Shown here piece after piece: positions 7,149-14,881 of a stretch of 64,000 nucleotides of DNA (position 1 is the stretch's first letter; every line of letters begins with the position of its first letter). The position numbers and the translations under genes were made by a program. This stretch comes from Halorubrum sp. CSM-61 (GTDB lineage Archaea > Halobacteriota > Halobacteria > Halobacteriales > Haloferacaceae), in NCBI RefSeq assembly GCF_003781945.1, contig NZ_RJJW01000001.1:453921-517920 (forward strand), read 5' to 3'. The notes beneath the pieces were generated by a model. The model searched no databases. It was not told the DNA's origin and saw only the letters and a list, made by a program, of their open reading frames with translations.

Positions 7149-10127
7149 TCAGTCGCTCGCCGTCGCCGCCTGATCGGGTGTTCTGGAGGTGATAGGTTCT
7201 TGCTCTGGCTCGCGTCCGATCGTCGCGACGGTCGCTCGGGGCTCGGGGTCGCCCCCGATCCCCAGCGGGTCGTCACCGACGAACGCGCAGGCCGCGTTGA
7301 GGAGCGCGCGCCACTCCGGCCGAGCGTCGGCGACGCGTCGGAGTTGGGTGCGATCGAACGTCCCGTAGGTCGCGCCGATGACGGGGTGGTCCGGATCGCC
7401 GAGCGCTCCCGTCGGTTCGAGCGCGACAGCCGCCTCGTACACGGCGCCGCGCAGCGACTCTTCCCGGCCGTCGGCGTCGGCAACGCGGTCGCGGTAGCTC
7501 GCCTCATCGTCCCGCACGGCGTAAAACGGCAGGGCGTCTGGCCGCTCGCCGGGCGTGTCGGCGTTGAAGTCGGCCTCGCGGTACGTCAGACAGACGACCC
7601 ACCCGGATTCAGTCTCGCGGATCAGGTCGAACGCGGCCAGCTCGTCGCGGTGCGAGCGCTTGTCGCCGTGGCCCGCGAACGTCCCGGTCGCGACGCCGGC
7701 GCGATCGCAGAGCTCGCGTTGCGAGAGCGGGCGGTCGGTCGACAGGAGTGTGTGGATGATCGCCGATTTCGTGCCTTTCGACCCGCGCTCCGGGATGATC
7801 CGGGACTTCGGCAGCGTCGAGAGCGCGTACTTCAAGTCGTCGACGCGGACGTGCCGGCCGTCCTCGGAGGACTTGAAGAACAGCGCCTTCGACACGTCGT
7901 GGATCGAGCCCGTGAACGCCTGCATGACGCTCACTGCCTGTCGAGTTGTCCGCATCGAGCGCAGGCTCAGGATACGCGTCGTCGCCGTGGCGACCCGCTC
8001 GCGAGTGAACGCCGCCTCGATCGGCATGTCGACGACGAAGTCCGCGTAGTGTTCCGACTCCGTCTGCATCGGGAGGCCAAACTCGCCGGGGTGTTCGAGC
8101 GCGTACTCGATATCCCCGGTGAGATCGGTCGCGCCGTACCCCTGAATCGACCACTGCCCGATATGCGTCCCGGTCGGGTCCGCAGCGTCGACCGTCGGCG
8201 CCTCGCGGATCGCTTCGCGTTTCTCCTCGCGGGGCTCGAACTGGACGCGTGACTGCGTGTATTCGCCCATCTTCGAGGCGATCGTCGCCATCCGAACGAG
8301 ACACTGCTGGAGGTCCTTTCGGCCGCCCGCCTTCATGTCGCTCGTCACTCGGCCGGGCAGCCGGAGGATTCGCGTCACGTCAACGTCGAGGAGGTCGTAG
8401 ATGCCCGTCGCCGTCCCGATCAGGCCGTGCGCGAGCTTCATCGTCTCGCTCCGGAGGTCGCGCTGTTCCTCGCTGAACTCGCCGTGCTCGATGTTCGCCG
8501 TCAGCGTTTTCAGGTCCTCGATGCCGCCCTCCAGCGCCTCGACGTAGTCTTCCCCGGTGTAGGACTGTTTCAGGTAGCCGAGACACCGCTTGTCGCGAAG
8601 CTCTGCCTTCACGCCATTCAACAGCGCGTCGAGGTCGCCCGCCTTCCCGTCCAGCCGGTCGGGAGTAAGCACCTGCTTGAACGCGAGGGGGCTCAGTAAC
8701 GCCCTTGCGACGGACACCGTGTACTGGAGCGGCCCGTGCCAATCGGCGCCGACGACCAGCTCGTCACGGTCCTCGTTGTAGGAGTAGATCGGCGAGCGGT
8801 TGTCCTCCTGGCGGGCGACCGTCCACTCTTCAAAGGCGGCGTTGTTCACACCTCCGAGGGGCACATCATCCACACCCACACCGCCATTCGGCGCCGACGC
8901 CACGGCGGCGTGATGCTCCCAGCGATCGAGGGTTTCGACCGGTGCGAACCCACTGCTGTGGGATCGACCGCCTGATTCGGCGGACTGATCGGTGGCGGCA
9001 GCCTCCGCGGCCGCCGGGCGGTCGCCGTCGGCGGTGCCGTCGGTGCCGTCGCGGGGCTGGTCCGGGTCGGGGTCTCCCCCCTCCCGGCCTTGCTCGTCGT
9101 TACACGGATCAACTTTGCTTTGAAGGGTTTCGCTAACACCCTCGCTCTCGAAGTCTCCGAGTCCCGATTGCAGGCCGATATCGTCTTCGAGCGCGTCCAA
9201 CGCGGCGGTTCCGGCTGGGGTGGCGATCGCGTACTTGTCGTTCTGCGGGCCTTCGGTGAACACGAGGTCGGCCTCGGTGAGCGTGGAGAGACACTGGCTC
9301 AGACGGGACCGCCCGAAGTCGAGCCGCGAGTCTGACCGAAGCGCCGCGTACCGTGCCGAGTCGCTCCGTCCCTCGCAGATCACGCGCAGGACGTTCCACG
9401 CGGAATCGGTGTAGTCGATCGTCGAGAGGGCGTCGGCGACCACGTCGTCGCCGTCGACAACCCCTGCTGCTTCACGCAGGCGTGCGGCGGCACTCTCAAT
9501 AACACCTGCCGGCAGTAGCTCGCGGTGTTCCTGCATGAGTCGCGTCTGGACGAGCCCGCTCGCGACGAGTCGCACGTCACACCCGCGCGCCAGTTCGGTG
9601 ACGTATTCGAGCAGCGTCTCGCGCGTCTCGCGGCGGACGGTGTCGGTGTCGAACAGGTCGGACGAAAGCGACACGACGACGGTCGGCGTCACGTCGGCCG
9701 CCCGGAGGAGCGCCATCGGCCCGGCGTAGATATCCTCGAAACCCGTCCGAACACCGAGATACGTGTTACTCCCGAGTTGCGCGAGGAGCTTCCGGACGCG
9801 GTACCGGTTCCCCCCAGCGAGTCCGTCGATCAGCTCCTCGGCGAACGCGCCGCCGACCGACGCGTCCATGTTCGGATCGCGGATCGCATCGAGACGCTCA
9901 GCGAAGGCCACGCGATCGCCGTCCACGTCGGCAGCCAGCTCCTCGGCGGCCGCAAAGAGCGCGTCCTGGAGCGGTTCGTCGACGCCGAACAGCGCGTCGT
10001 GGAGCGCACTCGCGCTCATGGGCTCGCGGACAACGGTGCCGATCGTCTCGGTCGACGACGCGAAGCGCAGACTCCCCGAATCGGGGACGATCGCGTCCGA
10101 ACCGTCCTCCTCGGCGGAGAACGTCAC
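7149..10127 (-). CDS. repH: RepH-like plasmid replication initiator
   Basis: This 992-residue protein has the size and layout of haloarchaeal plasmid RepH proteins. A conserved N-terminal block (DSGSLRFASSTETIGTVV, GNRYRVRKLLAQLG, TPTVVVSLSSDLFD) leads to a winged-helix-like segment near residues 243-295. An acidic low-complexity linker covers about 330-410. The long alpha-helical C-terminal part has a second helix-turn-helix near 795-845 (PLSQRELCDRAGVATGTF). The start is GTG at 10127, set by GGAGGTG six bases upstream. A TATA-like box lies at about 10194. Iterons adjoin the 3' end. The role in initiating replication is from family knowledge; the origin position is inferred. Confidence 0.7.
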   Translation of the reverse strand: MTFSAEEDGSDAIVPDSGSLRFASSTETIGTVVREPMSASALHDALFGVDEPLQDALFAAAEELAADVDGDRVAFAERLDAIRDPNMDASVGGAFAEELIDGLAGGNRYRVRKLLAQLGSNTYLGVRTGFEDIYAGPMALLRAADVTPTVVVSLSSDLFDTDTVRRETRETLLEYVTELARGCDVRLVASGLVQTRLMQEHRELLPAGVIESAAARLREAAGVVDGDDVVADALSTIDYTDSAWNVLRVICEGRSDSARYAALRSDSRLDFGRSRLSQCLSTLTEADLVFTEGPQNDKYAIATPAGTAALDALEDDIGLQSGLGDFESEGVSETLQSKVDPCNDEQGREGGDPDPDQPRDGTDGTADGDRPAAAEAAATDQSAESGGRSHSSGFAPVETLDRWEHHAAVASAPNGGVGVDDVPLGGVNNAAFEEWTVARQEDNRSPIYSYNEDRDELVVGADWHGPLQYTVSVARALLSPLAFKQVLTPDRLDGKAGDLDALLNGVKAELRDKRCLGYLKQSYTGEDYVEALEGGIEDLKTLTANIEHGEFSEEQRDLRSETMKLAHGLIGTATGIYDLLDVDVTRILRLPGRVTSDMKAGGRKDLQQCLVRMATIASKMGEYTQSRVQFEPREEKREAIREAPTVDAADPTGTHIGQWSIQGYGATDLTGDIEYALEHPGEFGLPMQTESEHYADFVVDMPIEAAFTRERVATATTRILSLRSMRTTRQAVSVMQAFTGSIHDVSKALFFKSSEDGRHVRVDDLKYALSTLPKSRIIPERGSKGTKSAIIHTLLSTDRPLSQRELCDRAGVATGTFAGHGDKRSHRDELAAFDLIRETESGWVVCLTYREADFNADTPGERPDALPFYAVRDDEASYRDRVADADGREESLRGAVYEAAVALEPTGALGDPDHPVIGATYGTFDRTQLRRVADARPEWRALLNAACAFVGDDPLGIGGDPEPRATVATIGREPEQEPITSRTPDQAATASD
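9124..9140 (-). repeat. Third RepH iteron, inverted, inside repH
   Basis: Exact 17-bp copy of GGTGTTAGCGAAACCCT on the opposite strand. It codes for part of EGVSETLQ in the acidic linker of RepH, where sequence constraint on the protein should be low. Confidence 0.6.
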
Positions 10128-10220
10128 TGCACACCTCCGTATGTGCTGTTAACGACAGGATACCCCGGCGATACCGCCGGTTTCCGGTAACAAGATTTAT
10201 GAACGCGCGGCGAAAAGTCG
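10128..10220 (-). promoter_or_regulatory. repH promoter and leader
   Basis: Read on the minus strand: TTCATAAATC (TATA-like, about 10193-10202), then about 40 bases of leader with a GGTATCGCCGG segment, then GGAGGTG and the GTG start. Two GATACC units (10159-10164 and 10170-10175, plus strand) lie within the leader. Confidence 0.5.
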
Positions 10221-10304
10221 CTACTGGGTGCCACCGCAGACCACCTCCGTTAGTGGGGTTGGCCTGTCAACACGCACGACCTTGAGCCTCTGACTGGGGT
10301 TCAT
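10221..10304 (-). CDS. Small ORF, 27 residues, behind GCACAACCCCCT
   Basis: The ATG at 10304 follows the element at 10308-10319 by only three bases, as for several solid genes here. The peptide starts MNPSQRLKVV and ends EVVCGGTQ; it is basic and has one Cys. It may be a true micro-protein, or a leader ORF upstream of repH (94 bp from the repH start, same strand). No family was recognised. Confidence 0.4.
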   Translation of the reverse strand: MNPSQRLKVVRVDRPTPLTEVVCGGTQ

Positions 10305-10307
10305 GTA

Positions 10308-10319
10308 AGGGGGTTGTGC
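10308..10319 (-). promoter_or_regulatory. GCACAACCCCCT element
   Basis: Exact copy, three bases (TAC) before the ATG at 10304. Confidence 0.6.
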
Positions 10320-10567
10320 TCCGGCATACCACGACTCCAGCCCTAAACTGGAGTCTTTCTGCGAGAGACCGCATGTCTCCACAGACGCGGGACCGGCCCG
10401 CGCGTTAATTCGATCGTAATACTGCTTATTACGAGGATTCGCCGCACCGTACTTAGTTCCAGCGGGCGCAACGAAACTGGAAGTCTCCGAGTCGAACCGC
10501 CCGTCGATCTCAGCCTGAAAGCGTGCTGAGTCACTGAAAAGCCCCACACGGGGCGAAACGTCGTTGC

Positions 10568-10579
10568 AGGGGGTTGTGC
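10568..10579 (-). promoter_or_regulatory. GCACAACCCCCT element
   Basis: Exact copy with the extra 5' G (GGCACAACCCCCT). A GTG about 20 bases downstream could open a frame running in to the 10221-10304 ORF; no ATG is adjacent. Confidence 0.5.
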
Positions 10580-10706
10580 CGAAAACTCGGCAGGTGTCAC
10601 CCGCAGGCACACCCTGTTGTGGCCGTGCCCGCGATCGGTTTCTCGACCGCGGTCCCTGTTCGCGGCGGAAGGTCGCCACCCCCCGGCCTAGAGCCGGATG
10701 CTCGCC

Positions 10707-10723
10707 CGCGGAGTCGAACCGCG
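10707..10723 (-). other. tRNA T-arm-like hairpin
   Basis: The minus strand reads CGCGG-TTCGACT-CCGCG, a perfect 5-bp stem and T-loop consensus, followed by GGCGAGC and A. No matching GCTCGCC 5' acceptor is nearby at normal spacing. Confidence 0.3.
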
Positions 10724-10941
10724 CCGCACCACTGCGAGTTATGACGCCCGTAACCCCGACGCCGGCAGGGGATTCTGCACCCGTGGCTCCTCCGTGGATG
10801 CCGGGCGAAGGGGCGTGAGGGTGCATCTCCATTTACCACTACTATCACCCTACTATTTAGTTGCTACGACGCGATTTATTTCTATGAAGCGATTAATACC
10901 AGACACATGATATTATTTATCGCCGGTTCAATTCGCAGGCA

Positions 10942-11196
10942 GTGGCTGGCAGAAAACGCACGGTCTCGGACGAAGCGATCCTGCGTGAGTTTCTTCTGTC
11001 ATCCGATCCGGTGCAAACGACGACGGAGCTTGTCGAACCGCTCGACATGACGCGACAGGGGGTTCACTCGCGCCTGCAAACGCTACAGGAACAGGGATAC
11101 CTCGACAGCAAGGAGGTCGGATCGAAAGCGCGCGTCTGGTGGATTACTGATGACGGACACGCGTACGTCGATCAAGCTCGCTCAGAACAGGATTAG
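10942..11196 (+). CDS. Winged helix-turn-helix regulator
   Basis: This 84-residue protein has a winged-helix fold: helices at SDEAILREFLL and TTTELVEPLDMTRQGVHSRL (recognition helix about residues 38-50), then a wing ending in KARVWWI. GTG is the start. A TATA-like ATTATTTA about 30 bp upstream suggests a leaderless transcript. It converges on, and overlaps by 4 bp, a second wHTH gene with the same C-terminal motif (VGSKARVWW/VGAKAVVWW). It probably regulates plasmid or viral genes. Confidence 0.75.
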   Translation: MAGRKRTVSDEAILREFLLSSDPVQTTTELVEPLDMTRQGVHSRLQTLQEQGYLDSKEVGSKARVWWITDDGHAYVDQARSEQD

Positions 11197-11405
11197 TCGC
11201 CGCTCCACCAAACGACAGCCTTCGCGCCGACCTTCGTCCGCTCGATCTCGTCATTCTCGACCAGCTCCGTCAGTCGATCGTGGGCGTACTGCCGAGTGAT
11301 ACCGAGTCCTTCGGCGACGTTCGTTGTTGTGACGAACGGCTTTCGGTTGCGTTCAAGAAACTCTCGGACCTCGCTATCGACCGATTTCGGATACGATTCA
11401 GTCAT
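11193..11405 (-). CDS. Winged helix-turn-helix regulator
   Basis: The 70-residue protein starts at the ATG at 11405; the longer frame upstream lacks coding character. The layout is one winged helix: SEVREFLERNRKPFVTTT, then a recognition helix in GITRQYAHDRLTEL, then a wing with VGAKAVVWW. It is a close relative of the convergent gene at 10942. AT-rich DNA with CTACGTAG-like palindromes lies directly upstream (11405-11460) and may be its operator. Confidence 0.7.
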   Translation of the reverse strand: MTESYPKSVDSEVREFLERNRKPFVTTTNVAEGLGITRQYAHDRLTELVENDEIERTKVGAKAVVWWSGD

Positions 11406-11566
11406 ACTATCGTCTATACTGGATAGTCCGTTGCTACGTAGCAAAAAACTTTTGTTGTCACAACGCATACACAGAGATAGACAGACCCGGCTCTCAGAGC
11501 GACTCCTTCGCTCTGGAAAACCCGCGTGCATGAACACGCGAGTCGGGTCTGAAACCAAGCAAACCC

Positions 11567-11860
11567 ATGTCAACAACGCAAACCAGTAGCCAAGAAAGTA
11601 TCGACGCCATCCCACGGCGCGCGTACCGGCTCGGGGTCGACGGCGACGGACACGAACACTACCACCGACCGGGCTCGCCGCACCGCGTGTGGGTCGTCGA
11701 GAACGGCGAGGTCATCCACGACCAGGGGCTCGGCAACGAGCGCATCACGGCGTGGATCGACCACGTCGACGAGCACTACGGGTGGCGCGAGCGCGAACAG
11801 GTCGAACAGCCGGCGGGCGAGGCGCTCGTCGAGACGATTGTCGCGGGGCTGGAGTCGTGA
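11567..11860 (+). CDS. Hypothetical protein
   Basis: This 97-residue protein was not recognised. A compact beta-rich segment at residues 18-60 (YRLGVDGDGHEHYHRP, HRVWVVENGEVIHD) leads into a helical acidic tail. The gene ends in GTGA, which also starts the next gene (11857), so they are translationally coupled. Confidence 0.65.
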   Translation: MSTTQTSSQESIDAIPRRAYRLGVDGDGHEHYHRPGSPHRVWVVENGEVIHDQGLGNERITAWIDHVDEHYGWREREQVEQPAGEALVETIVAGLES

Positions 11861-12102
11861 CCTGTACGATACTCGCTCGCGAACGCACGCGTGAGGCCGC
11901 GACCGAGTCCTCTCGCGTCCCGATCGTCACGAGCGCCGACGTACTCCCGCCGAGCGAAGACCGCGATCACTGGACGCTGGAGGTCGTCGTCGAGGCCGCG
12001 GCCGTCCCGGCGACCGTCCTCGACGCGCTCGCGACTGCCGAGCTGTCCGTGCGAGATATCTCGCCACAAGGTGAGGCGCGAATCGTGGAGGCGGTCGCGT
12101 AA
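11857..12102 (+). CDS. Hypothetical protein
   Basis: The 81-residue product starts at a GTG overlapping the preceding stop (GTGA). It has one Cys near the N-terminus (MTCTILARERTREA) and a beta-alpha C-terminal half (HWTLEVVVEAAAVPATVLDAL). No family was recognised. It is the second gene of a two-gene unit. Confidence 0.6.
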   Translation: MTCTILARERTREAATESSRVPIVTSADVLPPSEDRDHWTLEVVVEAAAVPATVLDALATAELSVRDISPQGEARIVEAVA

Positions 12103-12174
12103 TGCGTCCGACCAGTTCCACTTTCGCTCCGGGTATGGCTCACTCCCTTATCCCGCACCCTCGATCCAGAGTGT

Positions 12175-12429
12175 ATGTCCACGCAAGAACGGACGTTCGA
12201 GGTGCTGAAAGACCCGACCGGCGAGAAGACCGAGGACGTGACGGTCTCGATCGAGTCACACCCCGATTACAACCGCGTCGTCCACGCAGTGTGCGAGGAG
12301 ACGCGCCGCGAGGCGAGAATCGGGATCGAAGGGACGAAGGCCGAACCCGAGGCGGTCGCGCTGTACGGCGAGGTGCCCGAATGGGTCGAACCGATCCTCC
12401 GGAGTATCGGGATCCGAGAGATCCGCTAA
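12175..12429 (+). CDS. Hypothetical protein
   Basis: An 84-residue acidic protein with mixed strand and helix pattern (RTFEVLKDP, DVTVSIESHPDYNRVVHAV) and one Cys. The ATG lies about 27 bp after a CTTATCC TATA-like box, which suggests a leaderless transcript. No family was recognised. Confidence 0.6.
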   Translation: MSTQERTFEVLKDPTGEKTEDVTVSIESHPDYNRVVHAVCEETRREARIGIEGTKAEPEAVALYGEVPEWVEPILRSIGIREIR

Positions 12430-12480
12430 CCCTGCGAGCCCGAAGCTATACATATCACGACGTTGAACGACAAGCCGAAC

Positions 12481-12505
12481 ACGGGAAACCGTCCCCGGTG
12501 ACCAC
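12481..12505 (+). promoter_or_regulatory. GAAA-hairpin leader with GGTGACCAC
   Basis: ACGG-GAAA-CCGT hairpin at 12481-12492, then GGTGACCAC (12497-12505; GGTGA pairs with the 16S 3' end) and ATG at 12507. One of nine such leaders here. The CTATACAT upstream (about 12447) can serve as TATA; the CATAGTAA promoter box is absent. Confidence 0.65.
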
Positions 12506-12506
12506 G

Positions 12507-12644
12507 ATGAGCCACAACCCCCTTACACAGACGCGACAGCGGCACAGTACCAACGGTATCGATAGCGGTACCGATACCGATACCGAACACGATACCGATA
12601 GCGATACCACCGCCAGAATCAGCGCGAGCGAGGTGCTGGCGTAA
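12507..12644 (+). CDS. Small Thr/Asp-repeat protein (45 residues)
   Basis: The start is fixed by the GGTGACCAC leader. The peptide begins MSHNPLTQTRQ, where codons 3-6 are the CACAACCCCCT element read in frame, and continues as a TDTDTEHDTDSDT tract encoded by GATACC units. It ends in TAATG, coupling it to the HTH gene at 12644. It looks like a leader peptide or a DNA-repeat carrier rather than a folded protein. Confidence 0.55.
   Translation: MSHNPLTQTRQRHSTNGIDSGTDTDTEHDTDSDTTARISASEVLA
12512..12523 (+). promoter_or_regulatory. GCACAACCCCCT element (one mismatch)
   Basis: CCACAACCCCCT, placed just inside the 12507 ORF (codons 2-6) rather than before the start. It shows the element's position relative to ATG is not fixed. 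Confidence 0.5.
12555..12608 (+). repeat. GATACC repeat cluster
   Basis: At least five GATACC units, some in the inverse form GGTATC, spaced 6-12 bp. They encode the SGTDTDTEHDTDSDT tract. Confidence 0.65.
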
Positions 12645-13039
12645 TGTCCGCAGGTACGATGGCTTCCGACAGTAAGATCACCCAGAACGGTGATATGGGG
12701 CTGTCAGTGTTCGGCACGGGAGTCACTGATTACGATTACGCGGCGGCGATCGAACGCGGACAGCGGCCGTGGCGTGATCGTGGCGTACTGGCGTATCTCC
12801 GGATCGAGAAGGGCATGTCTTTTCGACAGATCGCTCAGGAAGCCTTCGAGGGCGAAATTAGCTCAGAGGGTGTTCGGCAGGCAGCGATAAGGAACGGTAT
12901 CGAAGACGAGCGCAAGAGTAACCCCGAAAACCTCAGTCCACGCGAGCTGGCGCTCCGGTACTCGGAGGAGGACGACTCGGAGATGCCCGAGGGCGACGAC
13001 TCGCACAAGAAGTACACGCTCCGGGGAAGCGATAGATAA
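12644..13039 (+). CDS. Homeodomain-like HTH hypothetical protein
   Basis: 131 residues. Residues 45-90 form a helix-turn-helix-like unit (GVLAYLRIEKGMSFRQIAQ, SSEGVRQAAIRNGI), as in small DNA-binding proteins that choose sites by sequence. The tail is acidic with a basic end. The start overlaps the preceding stop (TAATG). A second ATG 15 bases on (MASDSK) is possible. It lies directly upstream of the clamp operon and might regulate it; that is inference. Confidence 0.6.
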   Translation: MSAGTMASDSKITQNGDMGLSVFGTGVTDYDYAAAIERGQRPWRDRGVLAYLRIEKGMSFRQIAQEAFEGEISSEGVRQAAIRNGIEDERKSNPENLSPRELALRYSEEDDSEMPEGDDSHKKYTLRGSDR

Positions 13040-13119
13040 ATCGCGAGCCGTCGGCGAGAGAGACACGCACACGATTGCCGCGCAATTGCGACTCAGGTCG
13101 GAGGGTGGCTCCCTCACGT

Positions 13120-13136
13120 CCCGGTTCGATTCCGGG
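13120..13136 (+). other. tRNA T-arm-like hairpin
   Basis: CCCGG-TTCGATT-CCGGG, followed by CCGACCC. A partial 5' match (GTCGG at 13050-13054) and an intervening GAGGG/CCCTC hairpin give a loose tRNA-like outline of about 95 nt, but the D- and anticodon arms do not fit. Confidence 0.3.
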
Positions 13137-13154
13137 CCGACCCCTGCGGCTGCG

Positions 13155-13166
13155 GCACAACCCCCC
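13155..13166 (+). promoter_or_regulatory. GCACAACCCCCC element
   Basis: Copy with a final C, directly abutting the ATG at 13167. Confidence 0.6.
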
Positions 13167-13253
13167 ATGACGACGACACGACTGCGCGCCTTCGGGCGCA
13201 CGACAGCAGCGGTATCGAGTAGCAACCACACGCGGACGGAGCCTGACCGATGA
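13167..13253 (+). CDS. Leader micro-ORF before the sliding clamp
   Basis: 28 codons ([16 protein letters not shown]...), starting directly after GCACAACCCCCC. Its TGA overlaps the clamp ATG (ATGA at 13250-13253). Basic and Thr-rich, no recognisable fold. The same design, with an unrelated peptide, precedes the second clamp gene and the 31245 surface-protein gene, which points to a role in coupled translation rather than a peptide function. Confidence 0.5.
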   Translation: MTTTRLRAFGRTTAAVSSSNHTRTEPDR

Positions 13254-14077
13254 GCGGCGCCGAGACGGTCTCGGCGGACGCCACGGAGACCGAGGCGGGC
13301 TTCAAGGCGATCGGCGAACAGCAGTACTTCGCCGACTTCTTCGAGCAGTTCGACCCGCTCGCGGACGAGATGAAGCTCCACCTCGACGACGGTGGGCTCT
13401 TCGGGATCGTCGTCGACCCGGCGTCCGTCGGCATGTGCCGGGACAGCCTCGATCGCGAGGCGCTCGAACACTACTCGGCGACGGGCGGCGTGATCGGGCT
13501 CAACATCTCACGTATCCTCGATATTCTCGGGATGGGGAACAGCGAGGACCTCGTGGAACTGGAGCTGGATACCGAGACGCGGAAACTCCACATTCAGGTC
13601 GACGGGCTCTCGTACACGCTCGCGCTGATCGACCCGGACTCGATCCGCAAGGAACCCGAGATTCCGGACGACCTCGATCTGCCGGCGACGATGACGGTCG
13701 ACTTCGCGGACCTCAAACGCGGGATCACCGCCGCGGACATGGTAAGCGACCACATTCGGTTCCGGACGGGCTTGAGCGAGGAGGGGAAACTCGCGGTCTA
13801 CATCGAGGCCGAGGGCGACACCGACGACGTGGATCTGGAGCTGACCCACGAGAAACTGGTCGCCATCGACGCCGAGCCCGGCGACGGTGACTCGCTGTTC
13901 TCGCTCGACTACCTCAAGGATATCAAGAAGCCGATTCCGAAGGACGCCGAGGTCCGGATCGAACTGGGCGAAGAGCACCCGATCAAGTTCCACTACGGAC
14001 ACACGGAGATGGGCGAGGACGGCGAATTGGCGGGTGACTGCACAATCCTCCTCGCACCCCGTATTCAGAGTGACTGA
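13250..14077 (+). CDS. pcn: DNA polymerase sliding clamp (PCNA homologue)
   Basis: 275 residues, slightly longer than chromosomal PCNA (about 247) because of a 20-residue N-terminal extension. Family blocks are clear: [51 protein letters not shown], the interdomain [33 protein letters not shown] and the C-terminal LAPRIQSD. The protein would form the trimeric ring that tethers polymerases and PIP-box proteins. As an element-borne copy it may support element replication or replace the host clamp. It heads a compact operon running to about 20.5 kb. Confidence 0.92.
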   Translation: MSGAETVSADATETEAGFKAIGEQQYFADFFEQFDPLADEMKLHLDDGGLFGIVVDPASVGMCRDSLDREALEHYSATGGVIGLNISRILDILGMGNSEDLVELELDTETRKLHIQVDGLSYTLALIDPDSIRKEPEIPDDLDLPATMTVDFADLKRGITAADMVSDHIRFRTGLSEEGKLAVYIEAEGDTDDVDLELTHEKLVAIDAEPGDGDSLFSLDYLKDIKKPIPKDAEVRIELGEEHPIKFHYGHTEMGEDGELAGDCTILLAPRIQSD

Positions 14078-14079
14078 CA

Positions 14080-14445
14080 ATGTCGGAGACCCAAACTGAC
14101 GACGACGGGATCCCGGAGGAGGTCGACGACGCGTTCCTCGCGAAACTGGAGGCCGTCGCGAACGCCGAACAGCGCGTCGCCGAACTGACGGCGGAACTGG
14201 AGCGCGTGGATATCGGTCTCGACGACGAAGACACGCGGCGCCTGTTGTGGGCGCACCTCACCGGCTGGTCGCTGTCGGATATCTCCGAAGCGTTCGAGGC
14301 CGTCGACGACCTCCAGCGTCGCGACTCCCGAGACCTCACCGTCCGCCTGCTCGCGCAACTCTCGAACAACTCGCGCGAGGACGTTCGCGACTTCCTCGAC
14401 GAGTGCGACCGGCTCGAACGGAAGTACGGCACGGAGGACCAATGA
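14080..14445 (+). CDS. Hypothetical coiled-coil protein
   Basis: 121 residues, strongly acidic and almost all helical (ANAEQRVAELTAELERV, RDSRDLTVRLLAQLSNN). It starts two bases after the clamp stop and shares ATGA with the next gene. Not recognised. Confidence 0.65.
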   Translation: MSETQTDDDGIPEEVDDAFLAKLEAVANAEQRVAELTAELERVDIGLDDEDTRRLLWAHLTGWSLSDISEAFEAVDDLQRRDSRDLTVRLLAQLSNNSREDVRDFLDECDRLERKYGTEDQ

Positions 14446-14756
14446 GCGCCGAACAGGCGACGCTCCACGTCGACGCCGACCACGGACTGTGGGTGCCGCC
14501 CGAGGTCCGCGAGTTCGACAAGCAGATCGTGTTCCGAACGCCGCGATCGACGCTCCAGCACTTCGGATCCGGCCCGCTCGATCCCTACTACGGGATGATC
14601 ACTGCGGACTCGTTCGGCGACACCGAGGACCTGCACGATCCGAAGAATCCCGAGCTCGCACCGAATCAGGTCTCGATCATGAAGCAGGGCGAAGAGGCGA
14701 TCGTGTTCGAGGTGGAGTGCGTGATAGACGACCCCGGAAATCGGAGGGCGCTCTGA
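14442..14756 (+). CDS. Hypothetical protein
   Basis: 104 residues starting at the ATG in the ATGA overlap (14442). Mixed beta structure with aromatic patches (HGLWVPPEVREFDKQIVF, DPYYGMITADSF). The stop forms TGATG with the next ORF. Not recognised. Confidence 0.6.
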   Translation: MSAEQATLHVDADHGLWVPPEVREFDKQIVFRTPRSTLQHFGSGPLDPYYGMITADSFGDTEDLHDPKNPELAPNQVSIMKQGEEAIVFEVECVIDDPGNRRAL

Positions 14757-14881
14757 TGGACCACGCGAGTCGGATGGAAGCGCAGTTGCGAATGGTCGAT
14801 AACGACACAGAAGACGACGACAGCGAGAACGACGAAGACGACGACTCGGAAGACGCCGACACGGAGGGCGACGGTGAATGA
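14756..14881 (+). CDS. Small acidic protein (41 residues)
   Basis: Starts in TGATG and ends in ATGA. After a short amphipathic start (MDHASRMEAQLRMV), nearly every residue is Asp, Glu or Ser. It may be a spacer gene keeping coupled translation through the operon. Confidence 0.5.
   Translation: MDHASRMEAQLRMVDNDTEDDDSENDEDDDSEDADTEGDGE

Larger units (their letters stand above)
10305..10941 (-). other. Structured non-coding region upstream of repH
   Basis: No solid gene. On the minus strand it carries two GCACAACCCCCT elements, an 8-bp perfect hairpin with a 7-nt loop (10333-10355; minus-strand loop TTTAGGG, like a tRNA-Leu anticodon loop), a second hairpin (10365-10379, GAGAC/GTCTC) and a T-arm-like hairpin (10707-10723). 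AT-rich sequence at 10840-10915 could hold promoters in both directions. A 203-codon minus frame spans it but has poor haloarchaeal coding character. Confidence 0.45.

Noticed and set aside
10221-10832. 203-codon minus-strand frame upstream of repH
   Set aside because: Pro/Arg/Gly-rich shadow composition, spans T-arm-like and other hairpins, and an internal ATG behind GCACAACCCCCT gives a better 27-codon start; only that part is kept.
13040-13150. tRNA gene with T-arm at 13120
   Set aside because: T-arm and weak acceptor pairing are present, but no D-arm or anticodon arm with a 7-nt loop fits; kept only as a hairpin feature.
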